Assembly: GCF_016638705.1 (NCBI RefSeq)
Contig: NZ_CP067341.1
Coordinates: 2,855,501-2,919,500, forward strand
Source of the DNA: Lysinibacillus agricola
GTDB taxonomy: Bacteria > Bacillota > Bacilli > Bacillales_A > Planococcaceae
Direction of reading: 5' to 3'
DNA: 64,000 nucleotides
Shown: piece by piece, positions 26,464 to 35,722 of the stretch
How positions within the stretch are numbered: position 1 is the stretch's first letter
How the letters are laid out: every line of letters starts with the position of its first letter
Translations under genes and position numbers: made by a program
The notes under the pieces: generated by a model
Seen by the model: the letters and a program-made list of their open reading frames with translations, nothing else
Told to the model about the DNA's origin: nothing
Database searches by the model: none

Positions 26464-26694
26464 TCTATCCTTTAATTCGGAGAGGCTATCCGGCATTTTG
26501 GAGGGTTCTTTCCGTCACTTTGAACGTTCTATCCATCAATTCAGAGATTCTATCCACGACTTTGGACGTTCTATCCATCATTTCGAAGGTTCTATCCGTC
26601 GCTTCAGTGATTCTATCCGTCACTTTGGGGGTTCTTTCCGTCACTTCGGAGGGTCTATCCGTCACTTCGGGGGTTCTTTCCGTCGCTTATCATC
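26464..26694. repeat. Array of 21-bp tandem repeats (11 units)
   Basis: Eleven imperfect units, consensus TTCTATCCGTCACTTCGGNGG, run without spacers between the TSUP and panF terminators. Because 21 is a multiple of 3, frames stay open on the plus strand (for example with the heptad SIRHFGG), but no ribosome-binding site or family supports a protein. The same unit recurs at 57590-57757. The role is unknown. Confidence 0.9.
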
Positions 26695-26702
26695 TGCAAT
26701 AT

Positions 26703-26738
26703 AAAACGCCGTAGATATTCACTCTCTACGGCGTTTTC
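26703..26738 (-). terminator. Terminator of the yhdT-panF operon
   Basis: AAAACGCCGTAGA/TCTACGGCGTTTT with a 9-base loop, directly after the panF stop on the minus strand. Its arms match those of the terminator at 26404-26438. Confidence 0.85.
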
Positions 26739-26742
26739 TTAG

Positions 26743-28188
26743 TTAGATAAACAACTTTTCTTCTTTAAATTTATGACTCGTTAATAAGCTAACAATAACA
26801 AAAATGAAAAAGGATGCTACAATTGGAATTGTAACGGTATGCATACCAAAGACAGAAGGGTAAAAACGATCAATGATAATATACAAGGTCATACCTGAAA
26901 TCATCGACACAATCGCACCATATTTATTGGCTTTTTTCCAATATAGTCCTAATACAACAGTCCAAATAAAGACTGCCTCAAGTCCGCCAAAAGCAAATAA
27001 ATTAAGCCATACTAATAAATCTGGTGGATTAAGTGCGAAAATGATGACTACTAAACCGATAACCGCTGTGACAATAAAGCTTGCACGCTTAATTTCCGTA
27101 TCGTTAGCTGTTGGTTTGATATAATTTAAGTAAATATCTTTCACTACTGTGGAGCTTACAAGCATAAGTAGTGCGTTCACTGTAGACATCGTTGCTGCCA
27201 TTGGTGCTGCTAAGACAATGCCAGCTAAAAATGGCGGCAAAACCTTTAATGTCAGTAGCGGCATCACTTTATCCCCTATTTCAATCCCTGGCAGTACTGG
27301 TCTTGCTAAAACCCCAATTAGATGCATCCCAAACATAATTGTCCCTATGGCAATAGTACCAATGATAATAGCTAAATGCATGCTTCTTGAATCTTTATAG
27401 CTCATGGCACGAACTGCGATTTGTGGGAGCCCCACAACTCCAATACCTATCAAAATCCAAAATGTAGAAACGTATAATGGCGTTAATTCGCCTTCTGCTC
27501 CAAATGGAGACACAAGGTTCGGGTTCTCAGCGACAAGTGAGGCCATAATATTATCGATTCCTCCACCAGCGATGACTGTCCCAATTAATAAAATGATCGT
27601 TCCAATAACCATAATCGAGCCTTGCACCGCATCCGTCAATGCAACAGCACGGAAGCCCCCGATGATGACATAAACTAATACAGAAAACGCAAAAATAAAG
27701 AGTGCAGTCGTGTAGTTTAAGCCAGTTAATGATTCGATAAGACGAGCACCACCTACCCATTGTGCCATCATCGCAGAAAATAAAAAGACGATAATACTAA
27801 TAGCTGATAAGATGACAATGACATGACTTTTATAGCGTTCTCTTAAAAAGTCAATTAACGTGATAGCTTGATAACGTCTTGCGATAATAGCAAATTTCTT
27901 CCTAAAAATCATTAAAACAAAATAACCTGCAGGAAGCTGCGCCATCGCCAGTAATACCCAGCCAAGCCCTTTCGTGTAAGCAACGCCTGGACCACCAATA
28001 AAGCTACTTGCACTACCGTACGTAGCAATCATTGTCATAGCAAGGATGAAACCTCCCATTTCACGACCACCGAGGAAGTATTCCTGTAAAAATGAATTAG
28101 AAGAGCGTATATGCTTATTTGACCAGATACCAATACCAAAGATGATGACTAAAAATAATAGCAGTGGAACAATAACTTGCCAGTGCAT
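26743..28188 (-). CDS. panF: Sodium/pantothenate symporter
   Basis: A 481-residue SSS-family symporter with about 13 helices. It starts with a helix plus the typical FLGGREMGGFILAMTMIATYGSASSFIGGPG block of PanF, and the core has YVIIGGFRAVALTDAVQG. PanF imports pantothenate for coenzyme A synthesis. The preceding yhdT-like gene, which shares one base with it (TAATG), is the standard partner of panF in many bacteria and strengthens the call over other SSS members. Confidence 0.9.
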   Translation of the reverse strand: MHWQVIVPLLLFLVIIFGIGIWSNKHIRSSNSFLQEYFLGGREMGGFILAMTMIATYGSASSFIGGPGVAYTKGLGWVLLAMAQLPAGYFVLMIFRKKFAIIARRYQAITLIDFLRERYKSHVIVILSAISIIVFLFSAMMAQWVGGARLIESLTGLNYTTALFIFAFSVLVYVIIGGFRAVALTDAVQGSIMVIGTIILLIGTVIAGGGIDNIMASLVAENPNLVSPFGAEGELTPLYVSTFWILIGIGVVGLPQIAVRAMSYKDSRSMHLAIIIGTIAIGTIMFGMHLIGVLARPVLPGIEIGDKVMPLLTLKVLPPFLAGIVLAAPMAATMSTVNALLMLVSSTVVKDIYLNYIKPTANDTEIKRASFIVTAVIGLVVIIFALNPPDLLVWLNLFAFGGLEAVFIWTVVLGLYWKKANKYGAIVSMISGMTLYIIIDRFYPSVFGMHTVTIPIVASFFIFVIVSLLTSHKFKEEKLFI

Positions 28189-28451
28189 TATTGATCCACC
28201 TCCTCATCGTCAAATGGTACCTCTTTGAAAAAGAGCTTCAAGACGACCCAGATTAAAATTATCATAAAGCCTGTCCCTGCAATACAGCTATAGAAAAACC
28301 ATGCAGGGAAACCGAATACATACGTATAGTTTGCTGGATCACCAGAGCCTAATCCATAGGCAAAGCCAAACCAAATCGCAAAGTTAACGATCACAAGCCC
28401 GATACCGATAAGCGCCTCTCGATGCGCAATTTTAAAGCGTTGATCTTTCAA
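28188..28451 (-). CDS. yhdT: YhdT-family membrane protein
   Basis: An 87-residue, two-helix membrane protein of the YhdT (DUF997) family. It starts KDQRFKIAHREALIGIGLVI and contains FAYGLGSGDPANYTYVFGFP AWFFYS, both characteristic. I use the TTG at 28451, which has AGGGGGAC upstream. Like DUF485 for ActP, it is a small partner of an SSS symporter (PanF), to which it is translationally coupled. An IS256-type element ends about 130 bases upstream, possibly altering expression. Confidence 0.88.
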   Translation of the reverse strand: MKDQRFKIAHREALIGIGLVIVNFAIWFGFAYGLGSGDPANYTYVFGFPAWFFYSCIAGTGFMIILIWVVLKLFFKEVPFDDEEVDQ

Positions 28452-28674
28452 AATATAGTCCCCCTAACCTACTCTATTTTACTGATATGTTCGTATTATG
28501 GGAACCTTTGTGAAAAAATAAATATCTATTAGCACAACTATTTTTTAAAAATAACGATAAACAGAGATTTTCCCTTTATTTCGGGACTGTCAATATTTTT
28601 GTGTAAATGACAATCCAACCTTTTCTTATAGATCATCACTTTTTGATTTTAAATAGATTTGTTCGAAGGAATGA

Positions 28675-28716
28675 TTTTGGTTTTTGGGAAGGGTTAACCC
28701 TTCCCAAAAACCAAAA
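28675..28716. repeat. Perfect 42-bp palindrome inside the IS
   Basis: The sequence from 28675 (TTTTGGTTTTTGGGAAGGG) to 28716 is its own reverse complement about the centre TTAA at 28694-28697. It lies about 34 bases past the transposase stop. It may end transposase transcription, although no T run follows, or form a cruciform. Confidence 0.85.
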
Positions 28717-28749
28717 TTTCGCGCTGCGTGTTCCTCCTGCTTATTCTTG

Positions 28750-29925
28750 TCACTCAAACATCGCTTCAAGTTCTGCTCGTGCCTGATTGAAACCAATATG
28801 ACAACGTGTCGCAAAGTTTTGGTTGTAATCTTCGAACTGTGAAACAAGGAAGCGTTCTAGTGATTCTTCATTTGGAAATTGCTCTTTGCGTTTTGTATAT
28901 TTCTTGATTTTTTTATTAAATGACTCAATCAGATTGGTGCTATAAATACTACGCCAAATCGCTTTTGGAAAGCTATAAAACGTCAGGAGATAGGCATTGT
29001 CCTGCAAAGATTTCACGACTTTAGGATAGGCTTTTCGCCATTTCGAACAGAAATCATTTAGCGCAAGTTGTCCTGCTTCTTTATTTGCCGCCTTGTAAAT
29101 TGTTTTAAAGTCATCACAGATTTCTTGACGATCTTCTACACGAACCTTATGTGAAATATTGCGTGCCACGTGTACTAGACAAGTTTGGTACTGTGCTTTC
29201 GGAAAGACCGTAGAAATTGCATCCACCATGCCTTTTAAGCCATCAGAAATAAACAGAAGAACTTCTTCGACACCACGTTCCTTGAGTTCTGTGAGAAGTT
29301 CCTGCCAGTTGTACGCAGATTCAGTTGGTGCAATCGTGTAGGCCAGAACTTCTTTTGAGCCATCTTCACGAATACCAACAGCGATATAAACAGCTTCTTT
29401 TGACACTGTTTCACGACGCACTGGAATATATGTCGCATCTAAGTAAACGCAGACATAACGTGCGTTTAAGGGACGTTTATTAAAAGCTTCTACCTGTTCT
29501 GTGACCACTTTTGTCATGTTAGAAATCGTCTGCGGTGTGTAATGATGGCCATACATCTTTTCAATTAAACCAGCGATTTCTGACATTGTAATTCCTTTTT
29601 GGAAGAGATGAATGACCGTTGATTCTAGTGTGTCATTTGAGCGTTTATAGGGTACGACGGTCTGTTGCTTGAACTCACCGTTGCGATCACGTGGAATCTG
29701 GATGTTTAAATCACCATATTCGGTATGTAACGTGCGTGAATACGAACCATTGCGTGAATTGCCAGAGTTGAAGCCAATTCGATCATATTTTTCGTAATCT
29801 AAAAAAGCCGTTAGTTCTGTCGCGAGTAGCGTATTGACCGCTGTTTCTAAATGGGTACGAAAAACTTCGGTAATATCTTGTTTTTTTACTAGAGCTTCGA
29901 CAATTTCTGTTGTAAACTGATTCAT
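28750..29925 (-). CDS. IS256-family transposase
   Basis: A 391-residue Mutator-type DDE transposase: N-terminal DNA-binding region, then the catalytic core with VCVYLDATYIPVRR (first Asp), LLFISDGLKGMVDAI (second Asp) and STNLIESFNKKIKK containing the conserved Glu. The length is normal for the family and no frameshift is seen, so it is probably active. AGAGGTCTTCCC precedes the ATG. Confidence 0.95.
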   Translation of the reverse strand: MNQFTTEIVEALVKKQDITEVFRTHLETAVNTLLATELTAFLDYEKYDRIGFNSGNSRNGSYSRTLHTEYGDLNIQIPRDRNGEFKQQTVVPYKRSNDTLESTVIHLFQKGITMSEIAGLIEKMYGHHYTPQTISNMTKVVTEQVEAFNKRPLNARYVCVYLDATYIPVRRETVSKEAVYIAVGIREDGSKEVLAYTIAPTESAYNWQELLTELKERGVEEVLLFISDGLKGMVDAISTVFPKAQYQTCLVHVARNISHKVRVEDRQEICDDFKTIYKAANKEAGQLALNDFCSKWRKAYPKVVKSLQDNAYLLTFYSFPKAIWRSIYSTNLIESFNKKIKKYTKRKEQFPNEESLERFLVSQFEDYNQNFATRCHIGFNQARAELEAMFE

Positions 29926-30120
29926 AGGGAAGACCTCTTTTCTAGGATTGGTTGTGGTGACTTAATTCTACCAAGAAAAGGTCTTTCTTTTTTGTCGTCT
30001 TATTCATTTACACAAAATATTTTATACTCTCTTTATTTCGTTTGACATTAGACTGTCATTTACAGTCTTTATTCAATGGTATCTAATAGCTCTACATTTA
30101 AATTTTCTCTATCTTCCCAG

Positions 30121-30276
30121 CTATGAAATATTTAGATGCCATTTATTTTTAAGTCTTTGATTTTTATTCGCTTCAATCCACATATGTAGATTATTATAGG
30201 CATCAATTATTTTATAATTGGCGTCTTTATGTCTTAAAACCGCATCTCTTTGGATCAGGTTTGTTAGAGTTACCAT
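30121..30276 (-). pseudogene. Possible gene remnant, 51-codon frame
   Basis: On the minus strand a frame reading MVTLTNLIQRDAVLRHKDAN and ending in WHLNIS has protein-like composition (mixed charge, several aromatic residues) but no ribosome-binding site and no recognised family. It lies just outside the IS256 element and may be the tail of a gene damaged before or by the insertion. Weak call. Confidence 0.3.
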
Positions 30277-30321
30277 ATCATTTTCAACATGTTTATTTCG
30301 CTAATACACTAAAGCCACCCG

Positions 30322-30738
30322 CTAGTTCAATGACTGCAATCTTATAACATCTTGTGTATCTTTGAATTTTATTTTGATTTTATATTTATCCTCTTTATAT
30401 GTTTCAACATTAACAGTACCAACCAAAAATGAAATAACGTTCCCTTTAATTTTTGTTTTCATATCTCCAACATTCCCTGTAATTAACCCATCTCTTCCTT
30501 CAAACTCAATGTCAATATTAAATAAATCCCCCTGCGATAGTTTTAAATCTTTCAATTCCATTTCAACCCAATTTACTCTTTTTTCAACATACAATTCAGG
30601 ATTGTAAATATACTTGACATTCCAATGTTCTCCCTCGCCATAGAAGATAACCTCATCTGCAATATCGGTTTGTTTCGATGATGAACAAGCTGTCAAACTA
30701 ATTAAAAGAAAAATACCAAACAAAAGTCTCAGTTTCAT
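30322..30738 (-). CDS. Hypothetical lipoprotein
   Basis: A 138-residue lipoprotein. The signal MKLRLLFGIFLLISLTAC ends in a lipobox with Cys18, followed by SSSKQTDIADEV. The rest is predicted beta-rich (for example DLFNIDIEFEGRDGLITGNV) and of unknown family. The ATG at 30738 follows AGAGGTGG. Monocistronic as far as can be seen. Similar short beta-sandwich lipoproteins are common in Bacillales and their role is unknown. Confidence 0.75.
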   Translation of the reverse strand: MKLRLLFGIFLLISLTACSSSKQTDIADEVIFYGEGEHWNVKYIYNPELYVEKRVNWVEMELKDLKLSQGDLFNIDIEFEGRDGLITGNVGDMKTKIKGNVISFLVGTVNVETYKEDKYKIKIKFKDTQDVIRLQSLN

Positions 30739-30896
30739 TTTCAAACCACCTCTTTAGGTATGTCCCATACAAGTCAAAATCATTTTTATATTCTTCGATT
30801 AAGGCATTATCAATAAGAACACTTGTTTCAAGAATTTTCAGCTTCCTCCTATTTCATTATTTATATATCCAATTTTAACATATAAAACCATTTATC

Positions 30897-30944
30897 TAAA
30901 AAAAGCCCCGTAAAAGTTAGATTGGTGTCTAACTTTTACGGGGC
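30897..30944 (-). terminator. Terminator of the chemoreceptor gene
   Basis: GCCCCGTAAAAGTTAGA pairs perfectly with TCTAACTTTTACGGGGC, followed on the minus strand by TTTTTTT. Confidence 0.88.
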
Positions 30945-31081
30945 AATTCATTTAATATATTCTATCGTTTAGTATAGACTATTAACCCATTACTTCTAAT
31001 GAGCAATAGTTAATATTCCCTTTTCTTTTCTGTACTTGTTTTACTTTAAACTGTTAGGATATAAAGCATTTTTCAACATCC

Positions 31082-32776
31082 TTAATATTGGAATTTTTTT
31101 AGTAAGCCTTGAAGCTCGTCTGCCTGTTGTGCCATCTCTTTGGCTGAAGAAGCCATATTATCTATGAATGCTAATTGCTCCTTCGCTGTTAACGTAACAT
31201 GCTCCGTACTTTCAGTTGCCTTGCTTGCAATGCGTGCCATTGTTTCTGTTGAGGCTGTAACTTCTTCAACACTTGCGGACATTTGCTCTGTCACAGCAGA
31301 GATGTCATGTAACTGTGTACTAACCCCTTTAATCGATTGCATGATCTTGTGGAAGGCTTGTTTTGTGTCATCTACAACATCCATACCTGCTGCAGTTTCC
31401 TTCGAGTTACTGGAAATAGCCGTAATTACATTGGTTGTATCATTTTGAATAGAATGAATAAGTGATGCTATTTGATCAGCAGATTCCTTTGATTGTTCTG
31501 CTAATTTACGAACTTCATCTGCAACGACAGCAAAGCCCTTTCCTTGTTCACCCGCACGAGCCGCTTCAATGGCAGCATTTAAAGCAAGCAAATTCGTTTG
31601 ATCGGCGATACTTGTAATAACATCAACGATATTGCCAATTTGCTGTGACTGATCACCTAATATACGGACCTGCGCCTCTACATTGTCTGATGATTCATTA
31701 ATAATTGTCATTTGTTTCATCACACGATTCAAAGAGTCATTTCCTTGAGTAGCCTCATCACTCATTAAATCAGCAGCATCTGAAACAGTTGAAGCGGTTT
31801 CAGCAACTTGCTGGATGCCAATCGCCATTTCCTGCATGGCAGTTAAGCTATCACTTGTGCTATGTAATGTTGTTCTTGAACCATCCGCTAAATCTTGCAG
31901 GGTTGATGTTAGCTGTCTCGTCATATCCGCCGTTTGCTGCGATTTAGATGTTAAGCCATCAGACGATACATCAACCTGTTTAGAGGACTGTGCTATTTGT
32001 TGCATTAATACTTTTAAGCTTGTCAGCATTTTATTAAAGGATTGCGCAAGCTCACCTGCTTCATCCTTTGAATTGATTTGTAGCTGTTTTGTTAAATCTC
32101 CCTCTCCATCCGCAATGTCATGTAGTTGATCATTCATTGCACGAAGCGGTTTCACAAATGCTCTTGTGAATAGGAAACTGCCTAAGACAGCAATGACAGC
32201 GCCGATGAACAATACAACGAGAAGTTTGCCGATAAATGCAAAAATAATAGCATTCACCTCATCAATCGTTTCACCAACAAACCACATGCCAATGATGTCT
32301 CCTTTGGCATCTTTAATTGGCGCATAGAGTGTTAAATATTTTGTTCCAACAACATCTGCTTCACCTATGAAGGTTTCCCCTTTCTCCATCACATTTTCAA
32401 CGACTTTTGGATCAGCATCTTTGCCAACTAAGCGTTCTCCATTTAGCTGTAAATTGGTGATAAGTCCTTTTGTGCCTTGGAAAATGGTGACACCACCTTC
32501 GATGCTTTCTCCTACCTCATCAACAAAGGCCTCCTGGTCAACTATTTTTGTATCCCCTTTGTAAAGCTCCCCATCTTTTATAGCCCAATCTCCCTTAAAT
32601 CGTTCCTCTAGCAGCATATAACCGACCTTTGAAATATGGGTTATGCTCTGCTCAAAATTGTTACGCATAATTTGTTTCACTTGTATATGGGAAACAAATC
32701 CAATCATAACGCTTAAAAAAATGATGACTCCTACTAAAAGCAAATTAAATTTTGTACTAATTTTAAAAGTGCGCAA
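31082..32776 (-). CDS. Methyl-accepting chemotaxis protein
   Basis: A 564-residue chemoreceptor: a first membrane helix at about 12-32, an extracellular single-Cache-type domain (about 35-175, with [10 protein letters not shown] near its end), a second helix at about 178-205, a HAMP domain (about 206-260) and the cytoplasmic signalling domain with the conserved tip [20 protein letters not shown]. It controls CheA and the flagellar motor; the ligand is unknown but the Cache type usually binds small organic acids or amino acids. A TTG start at 32776 is used (GGAG about 10 bases upstream). No C-terminal CheR-tethering pentapeptide is present. Confidence 0.93.
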   Translation of the reverse strand: MRTFKISTKFNLLLVGVIIFLSVMIGFVSHIQVKQIMRNNFEQSITHISKVGYMLLEERFKGDWAIKDGELYKGDTKIVDQEAFVDEVGESIEGGVTIFQGTKGLITNLQLNGERLVGKDADPKVVENVMEKGETFIGEADVVGTKYLTLYAPIKDAKGDIIGMWFVGETIDEVNAIIFAFIGKLLVVLFIGAVIAVLGSFLFTRAFVKPLRAMNDQLHDIADGEGDLTKQLQINSKDEAGELAQSFNKMLTSLKVLMQQIAQSSKQVDVSSDGLTSKSQQTADMTRQLTSTLQDLADGSRTTLHSTSDSLTAMQEMAIGIQQVAETASTVSDAADLMSDEATQGNDSLNRVMKQMTIINESSDNVEAQVRILGDQSQQIGNIVDVITSIADQTNLLALNAAIEAARAGEQGKGFAVVADEVRKLAEQSKESADQIASLIHSIQNDTTNVITAISSNSKETAAGMDVVDDTKQAFHKIMQSIKGVSTQLHDISAVTEQMSASVEEVTASTETMARIASKATESTEHVTLTAKEQLAFIDNMASSAKEMAQQADELQGLLKKFQY

Positions 32777-33348
32777 AAAATCATTTCTCCTTTCTCATCA
32801 CTTCACAGGAATATTATGTATATAATGTAAGCCATATTTATTAAACATGATTCTATAAATAGTTTCAAGACATTATCAATAAATTAATATTTTTAATCAA
32901 TATGAGCTGTTAGTGGCTGAGGTAAGAATGAGGCTATGACAAATATAATAATACTAGTCATAAACACAACGTAGGGTTGATTTCCGTTCCGACTGAGCGC
33001 TTTCTTGGAGGCGTCCGATGAGCCTCACGGGCCTAAAGACATTGGTCGCGAAGGCGTTTTCACAGGATTTGATGGTTTCACCTTTGTTCCCCTACTGCTT
33101 AATTCCTAAGGAGTCGCTCAGTTTTAAGTTCAATCACTTATTGTAATTGTTACTGAGACAAACCACGAGAGTAGTTTTCGCTTTGTACTCTTCGATGAAA
33201 AATCGAATGTATTTTCTGTCATGATTGAGCCGCAAACTATTTATTGTCCGATTTGTCATGGGTCAACTGTGTGTCATGATCGCTTAATATGTTATTTACG
33301 CCATGGCTATGCTAGACATATTGGCGTGCTTTGGATATTGCCTTGCTA
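32777..33348. other. Intergenic stretch with a decayed repeat
   Basis: There is no gene. It contains an AT-rich upstream region for the chemoreceptor, a higher-GC repeat remnant at 32974-33138, and about 200 bases of unassigned DNA including short frames without start signals. Confidence 0.5.
32974..33138. repeat. Remnant of a Bacillaceae-type intergenic repeat
   Basis: It starts GGGTTGATTTCCGTTCC and ends near AGGAGTCGCTCAG. The inverted pair ACTGAGCG (32992-32999) / CGCTCAGT sits near its ends. From memory, GC-rich intergenic elements with TTGATTTCCG...GGAGTCGC ends are widespread in Bacillaceae. The interior is diverged. Confidence 0.5.
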
Positions 33349-33388
33349 AAAAAGAAAAATCCCGATTATCAACTATATGATAATCGGG
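33349..33388 (-). terminator. Terminator of ddh
   Basis: CCCGATTATCA/TGATAATCGGG with loop ACTATA, followed on the minus strand by a T-rich tract, 11 bases past the stop. Confidence 0.88.
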
Positions 33389-33398
33389 TAGTTTACTA

Positions 33399-34379
33399 TT
33401 ATAAAAGTTCTTTACGTAATTCAGCAGCTGATTTTGGTGATAACAGACCGAATGGGATATCGAATACTGTTTTTGCACCTTTGTCTCCAGCTTGATTTAA
33501 GCGATGAGCTGCTCGTGCAAAAGCAACTAGAACACTAGATGTGAAGTTTGGATTACTTTCAAGTTTTAATGAGAACTCAAGAATTTGTTTATCGTTAGCG
33601 CCGCTTTCGCCACTGCGAATAACAAATCCACCGTGTGGCATTCCTGTGTGGTTTGCTTTAAATTCTTCTTCAGAAATAAAGTTTACTGTTGTGTCATACT
33701 CGTCAAAATAGTTTGGCATTGTTACAATTTCTTGCTCAACCTTTGCTGCATCTGCACCTTCCTCAAGAACAACCCAACATTCACGCGCATGTTTTTCACG
33801 TGTTGTCAGCTCAGGGTTTTCACCGTTTCGCACACGGTCTACAGCCTCTTTAATTGGTAATGTGTATTGTACCGCATTTTTTACACCTTCAATGCGACGT
33901 ACTGCATCTGAGTGACCTTGACTTAAACCGTCTCCCCAGAATGTATAAGTTGTACCTACTGGTAGAACTGACTCCCCAAGTAAACGATTTAATGAGAATA
34001 AACCTGGATCCCAGCCAACTGAAATGACTGATACTTTACCAGATTTTTGTGCTACTGCATCTACAGCGTCGAAAAACTCAGGGATTTTCGCATGTGTATC
34101 AAAGCTATCAATTGTATTAAACCATTGTGCAAAGTGTGGTCCTTGCTCTGGTAAATCTGTTGCTGAGCCACCACATAAAATCATTACATCAATGTCATTT
34201 TGGAATTTTTCAGCATCATCCACTAAATATACGCCTGCATTACTTGCAATGTTTACAGTTGAAGGATCGCGACGTGTGAATACCGCTACTAATTCCATAT
34301 CTGGATTTTGTGAAATTGCATATTCCACTCCGCGCCCTAAATTTCCATAACCTACAATACCTACTCGAATTGCACTCAT
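33399..34379 (-). CDS. ddh: meso-Diaminopimelate D-dehydrogenase
   Basis: A 326-residue NADP-dependent enzyme that makes meso-diaminopimelate from tetrahydrodipicolinate in one step, feeding lysine and peptidoglycan synthesis. The Rossmann start is IRVGIVGYGNLGRGVEYAI. Family landmarks are LCGGSATDLPEQGP, SVGWDPGLFSLNR and FWGDGLSQGHSDAVRRIEGV. The length matches the Corynebacterium and B. sphaericus enzymes. GAGGAGGAAT precedes the ATG. It is a single-gene unit with its own promoter and terminator. Confidence 0.95.
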   Translation of the reverse strand: MSAIRVGIVGYGNLGRGVEYAISQNPDMELVAVFTRRDPSTVNIASNAGVYLVDDAEKFQNDIDVMILCGGSATDLPEQGPHFAQWFNTIDSFDTHAKIPEFFDAVDAVAQKSGKVSVISVGWDPGLFSLNRLLGESVLPVGTTYTFWGDGLSQGHSDAVRRIEGVKNAVQYTLPIKEAVDRVRNGENPELTTREKHARECWVVLEEGADAAKVEQEIVTMPNYFDEYDTTVNFISEEEFKANHTGMPHGGFVIRSGESGANDKQILEFSLKLESNPNFTSSVLVAFARAAHRLNQAGDKGAKTVFDIPFGLLSPKSAAELRKELL

Positions 34380-34410
34380 TAAAAATTCCTCCTCACGATT
34401 ACGTGACTAT

Positions 34411-34469
34411 GTGAAGTCCTTCACGTTAAATCTACTTACAATAATACGTTGTGTTAGGAAAATTCACAA
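34411..34469 (-). promoter_or_regulatory. Promoter and leader hairpin of ddh
   Basis: On the minus strand TTGTGA (34469-34464), 17 bases, TATTAT (34446-34441). Downstream, GTGAAGTCCTTCAC (34411-34424) is a perfect inverted repeat flanked by a further ACGTGA/TCACGT pair (34401-34426); it could be an operator or leader hairpin. Confidence 0.45.
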
Positions 34470-34661
34470 TAGTTTGAGTACGTGTTTTTCTCCAGAAATT
34501 ATACAAGTTTTCTATGATTTCTATTCGTTAATGGCATGAATACGGTTACATATTACTAATTCAATCACTAACCTTTAAGTTTTCGTAAAAGCCTTGTAAA
34601 TGAAGACTTTTCTCACCGCATGTCTTGTACAATAAAACTAACGACAAAGGGGGCATGTTGA

Positions 34662-34952
34662 ATGAAAGGTAATTGTTATTCACCAAGCACAACAATGGAA
34701 CAAGGAGAATTACTTACTCGTCCATTCCAAAATGCACAAAAATCTACTAAAGCTTATATCGAAACTGAGGTAAAGCACAAAAAGATTCCACCCAACACAC
34801 ACCAATGTTTAAGGGTTATACCTTTTGGCGTTATAGAAGAAACCCTAAATATCTCCATACAAAATCAAAGAGTCAATGAGGCTAACTTTTACCATAGCGG
34901 AAAGGAGATAGCACGCTGGTTAGTTAAAAAAAGTGAATACAATAAGTATTAG
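34662..34952 (+). CDS. Hypothetical small protein
   Basis: A 96-residue soluble protein starting MKGNCYSPSTTMEQGELLTR, with a basic C terminus (ARWLVKKSEYNKY). No domain is recognised. AAGGGGG stands 8 bases before the ATG, a good site. It ends 6 bases before the converging Crp/Fnr-like gene, and no terminator fits between them. Confidence 0.6.
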   Translation: MKGNCYSPSTTMEQGELLTRPFQNAQKSTKAYIETEVKHKKIPPNTHQCLRVIPFGVIEETLNISIQNQRVNEANFYHSGKEIARWLVKKSEYNKY

Positions 34953-34958
34953 CACTCC

Positions 34959-35621
34959 TTACAGTATTTCCTGTGCCAGTTCGGAAAGACGCTTTTCATT
35001 CATAATGTGATAGCCATTCTTTTTCTTCTCTAAAATTTTTTCTTCGCAAAATTGTGCAAGTACATATAATAAATGCCGATAAGAAACCCCCAAATATTCA
35101 CAGATTTCCGTATGCTTTTCTTTATAGACTCCTTGATCTGACGAAAATTGAATAAATGCAGCAAGTCGATTTTCAAGTGGAAATGCTTGATTTTGTGTAT
35201 ATTTTGACGTCATTTTGAACGCCTTTTCCCCTAAAAACACACAAAGTTTACGTAAAAATAGTACATCCTTGAGTAACTTTTCTTTGCAGGACTGTGTAAT
35301 CGAAAAACAAATTGTCTCGGTTACTGTCTGAATCCCCTTCGTATATCTTGCCTCATTAAGCAACTCAATTTCCCCCATAAAAAGTGGTGCTTCCAAGTAA
35401 TCGATAAGCGAGACCTTGCCATTTTTATGTGTCATGTATAGCTTCGCCTTTCCTTCGATCATGTAGTATAACGTATCTGGAAATGACCCTTCTTGAAAAA
35501 TCCATTCACCTTTGTCAAACTTACATATTTCTAGAAATGGATCAATTTCAAAAAGAAAAAAATCATCTATTGGATATTTATCAAGATAGTATGAACGTTC
35601 CTCAGCTGTCAGTATATGCAT
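34959..35621 (-). CDS. Crp/Fnr-family transcriptional regulator (YeiL-like)
   Basis: A 220-residue regulator: a cyclic-nucleotide-binding-type beta-barrel (EGSFPDTLYYMIEGKAKLYM) over residues 25-130, a dimer helix and a C-terminal winged helix (EICEYLGVSYRHLLYVLAQFCEEKILEKKK). It lacks the Cys cluster of Fnr. The recognition helix GVSYRHLLYVL resembles the YeiL type. The divergent MFS gene, with an exact TGTGA-N6-TCACA site between them, is the likely target. The effector is unknown. Confidence 0.87.
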   Translation of the reverse strand: MHILTAEERSYYLDKYPIDDFFLFEIDPFLEICKFDKGEWIFQEGSFPDTLYYMIEGKAKLYMTHKNGKVSLIDYLEAPLFMGEIELLNEARYTKGIQTVTETICFSITQSCKEKLLKDVLFLRKLCVFLGEKAFKMTSKYTQNQAFPLENRLAAFIQFSSDQGVYKEKHTEICEYLGVSYRHLLYVLAQFCEEKILEKKKNGYHIMNEKRLSELAQEIL

Positions 35622-35644
35622 TATTTTACTCTCTCCTCCGAAAA

Positions 35645-35664
35645 AATGTGAGATATCTCACATT
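35645..35664. promoter_or_regulatory. Perfect CRP/FNR-type operator
   Basis: AATGTGAGATATCTCACATT is a perfect 20-base palindrome containing TGTGA-N6-TCACA, placed between the divergent Crp/Fnr-like and MFS genes. Confidence 0.75.
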
Positions 35665-35722
35665 ATTGTACCGATGAACATGCTATTATTCAACATAGTT
35701 AACTTGGAGGTATGTAAAATTT

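Larger units (their letters stand above)
28583..30030 (-). mobile_element. IS256-family insertion sequence
   Basis: An element of about 1.45 kb with one transposase gene. Related ends TTTTGTGTAAATGA lie near 28596-28610 and, inverted, near 30005-30018. The flanks share CTTTATTTCG (28573-28582 and 30031-30040), a target duplication close to the 8-9 bases typical of the family; the exact boundary is uncertain by one or two bases. The intact gene and flanks suggest a recent insertion. Confidence 0.85.

Noticed and set aside
26464..26694. CRISPR array
   Set aside because: The 21-base units abut each other without spacers, vary among themselves and have no cas genes nearby.
26456..26714. Two overlapping 82-84-codon frames in the 21-bp array (heptads such as SIRHFGG)
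   Set aside because: Repeat unit length divisible by 3 explains the open frames; no start signal and the same array at 57.6 kb is not open in a consistent frame.
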